Source: Maritimibacter harenae (GTDB lineage: Bacteria > Pseudomonadota > Alphaproteobacteria > Rhodobacterales > Rhodobacteraceae). From it: a stretch of 41,451 bases of DNA. The position numbers and the translations under genes were made by a program. The notes below the pieces were generated by a model, which had not been told where the DNA came from, ran no database searches, and was given only the letters and a program-made list of their open reading frames with translations. The stretch spans positions 713,820-755,270 of the forward strand of contig NZ_WTUX01000019.1 in assembly GCF_009882975.1 (NCBI RefSeq). Direction: 5' to 3'. This document shows, in pieces, positions 41,072-41,451 of the stretch. Position 1 is the stretch's first letter; each line of letters begins with the position of its first letter.

Positions 41072-41096
41072 GGCCCGCGACGCGGTTTCGCGGGCC
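41072..41096 (+). terminator. Hairpin terminating the catabolic operon
   Basis: A perfect 9-bp stem GGCCCGCGA/TCGCGGGCC (41072-41080 with 41088-41096) closes a 7-base loop 13 bases after the last stop codon. There is no T-run, so termination may be partial or assisted. Confidence 0.55.
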
Positions 41097-41239
41097 GGTC
41101 CACCCGGCTGGGGCGATGATTCCGGGCCTGATTCCGCCCCGACCGGCCGAAACCGGCCGCGACCTGAACGAAGCGGCCCGGAGCCGGAACCCGCGAAGCG
41201 CAATGAAACAAGGCGCAAACGCCGTACAGAGCGGCCGAT

Positions 41240-41451
41240 TTCGGATCGATGCACTTTTTTTGAAAAAACCACTTGCGGGTGTCGGTCGAGAACCGTAAAT
41301 ACCCCCTCACCGGCGGCGCTGAGGCGCACAACGGGACGCCAGACGGAACGACGAAGCGATGCTTCGGAGGGAAGGACGGCGGAAAGATTTGAGGTAAGAC
41401 TGGGCGGGCGCGCCGAAGAAGTTAGGGCGCATCCGGTTATGTTTTGTCTCT
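41240..41451 (+). promoter_or_regulatory. Non-coding edge, candidate rRNA-operon promoter and leader
   Basis: The last 390 bases hold no gene. From about 41250 they contain T and A runs, a CTTGCG box, GTAAAT about 16 bases later, then CCCCCTCACC and GC-rich stretches with TTTGAGG. This arrangement recalls alphaproteobacterial rrn leaders, but the evidence is only resemblance. No rRNA sequence lies within the window. Confidence 0.35.

Noticed and set aside
41116-41298. Short open frame of 60 residues at the right end
   Set aside because: No ribosome site, no similarity to any family, and it lies over the T/A-rich promoter-like region.
1-41451. CRISPR arrays, insertion sequences, prophage genes, tRNAs
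   Set aside because: No regularly spaced repeats, transposase, integrase or tRNA-like cloverleaf was seen while reading either strand.

Overview
The window is high-GC, densely packed DNA with short or overlapping gene junctions. It looks like an alphaproteobacterium, most likely a Rhodobacterales/Roseobacter-type marine or soil bacterium. The reasons are the quinoprotein alcohol oxidation cluster, a fructose-type ABC system with a ROK regulator, a TAXI-TRAP transporter, and a right-hand edge that resembles an rRNA operon leader. That taxonomic call is inference; no rRNA or tRNA gene lies inside the window.

Region 1 (1-11.2 kb) is a quinoprotein (PQQ) alcohol oxidation locus. It holds a PQQ alcohol dehydrogenase with the Asp-x-Asp lanthanide signature, its PedF-like cytochrome c, a secreted protein of unknown function and a LysR regulator. 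It also has a TauABC-like ABC transporter plus an extra PedC-like ATPase, and a compact operon of secreted thermonuclease-like protein, ExbB/MotA-like channel, ExbD-like partner and a small membrane protein, with a secreted pentapeptide-repeat protein divergent from it. Related sequence elements sit upstream of the dehydrogenase, lysR and the ABC operon, suggesting one regulon.

Region 2 (11.2-16.7 kb) is an exopolysaccharide locus. A GH8 glucanase, an HlyD-like membrane fusion protein and a BcsA-like GT2 synthase with a poorly matching PilZ-like tail resemble the BgsBA mixed-linkage beta-glucan system more than classical cellulose synthase. A divergent Cache-domain membrane protein without an output domain lies next to it.

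Region 3 (16.7-23.2 kb) is a frcBCAK-type fructose ABC importer and kinase, with a divergent ROK repressor and a palindrome placed over the frcB promoter. A TauE-type exporter and a divergent GntR/FadR regulator follow.

Region 4 (23.2-31.4 kb) is a complete nqrABCDEF operon followed by apbE, a 54-residue NqrM-like maturation protein and a two-CBS protein. The NqrB is only about 260 residues and lacks the covalent-FMN loop, and NqrC has Ser in place of the flavin-bearing Thr. This points to a variant complex, and it is the most unusual feature of the window. A secreted pentaheme cytochrome is transcribed divergently from it.

Region 5 (31.4-41.1 kb) looks like a catabolic island for an aromatic or related carboxylic acid: a TPP-dependent decarboxylase-like enzyme, TAXI-TRAP transporter, IclR regulator, ACMSD-type amidohydrolase/decarboxylase, aldehyde dehydrogenase and flavoprotein aromatic hydroxylase. 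The last 390 bases carry no gene and look like an rRNA-operon upstream region.
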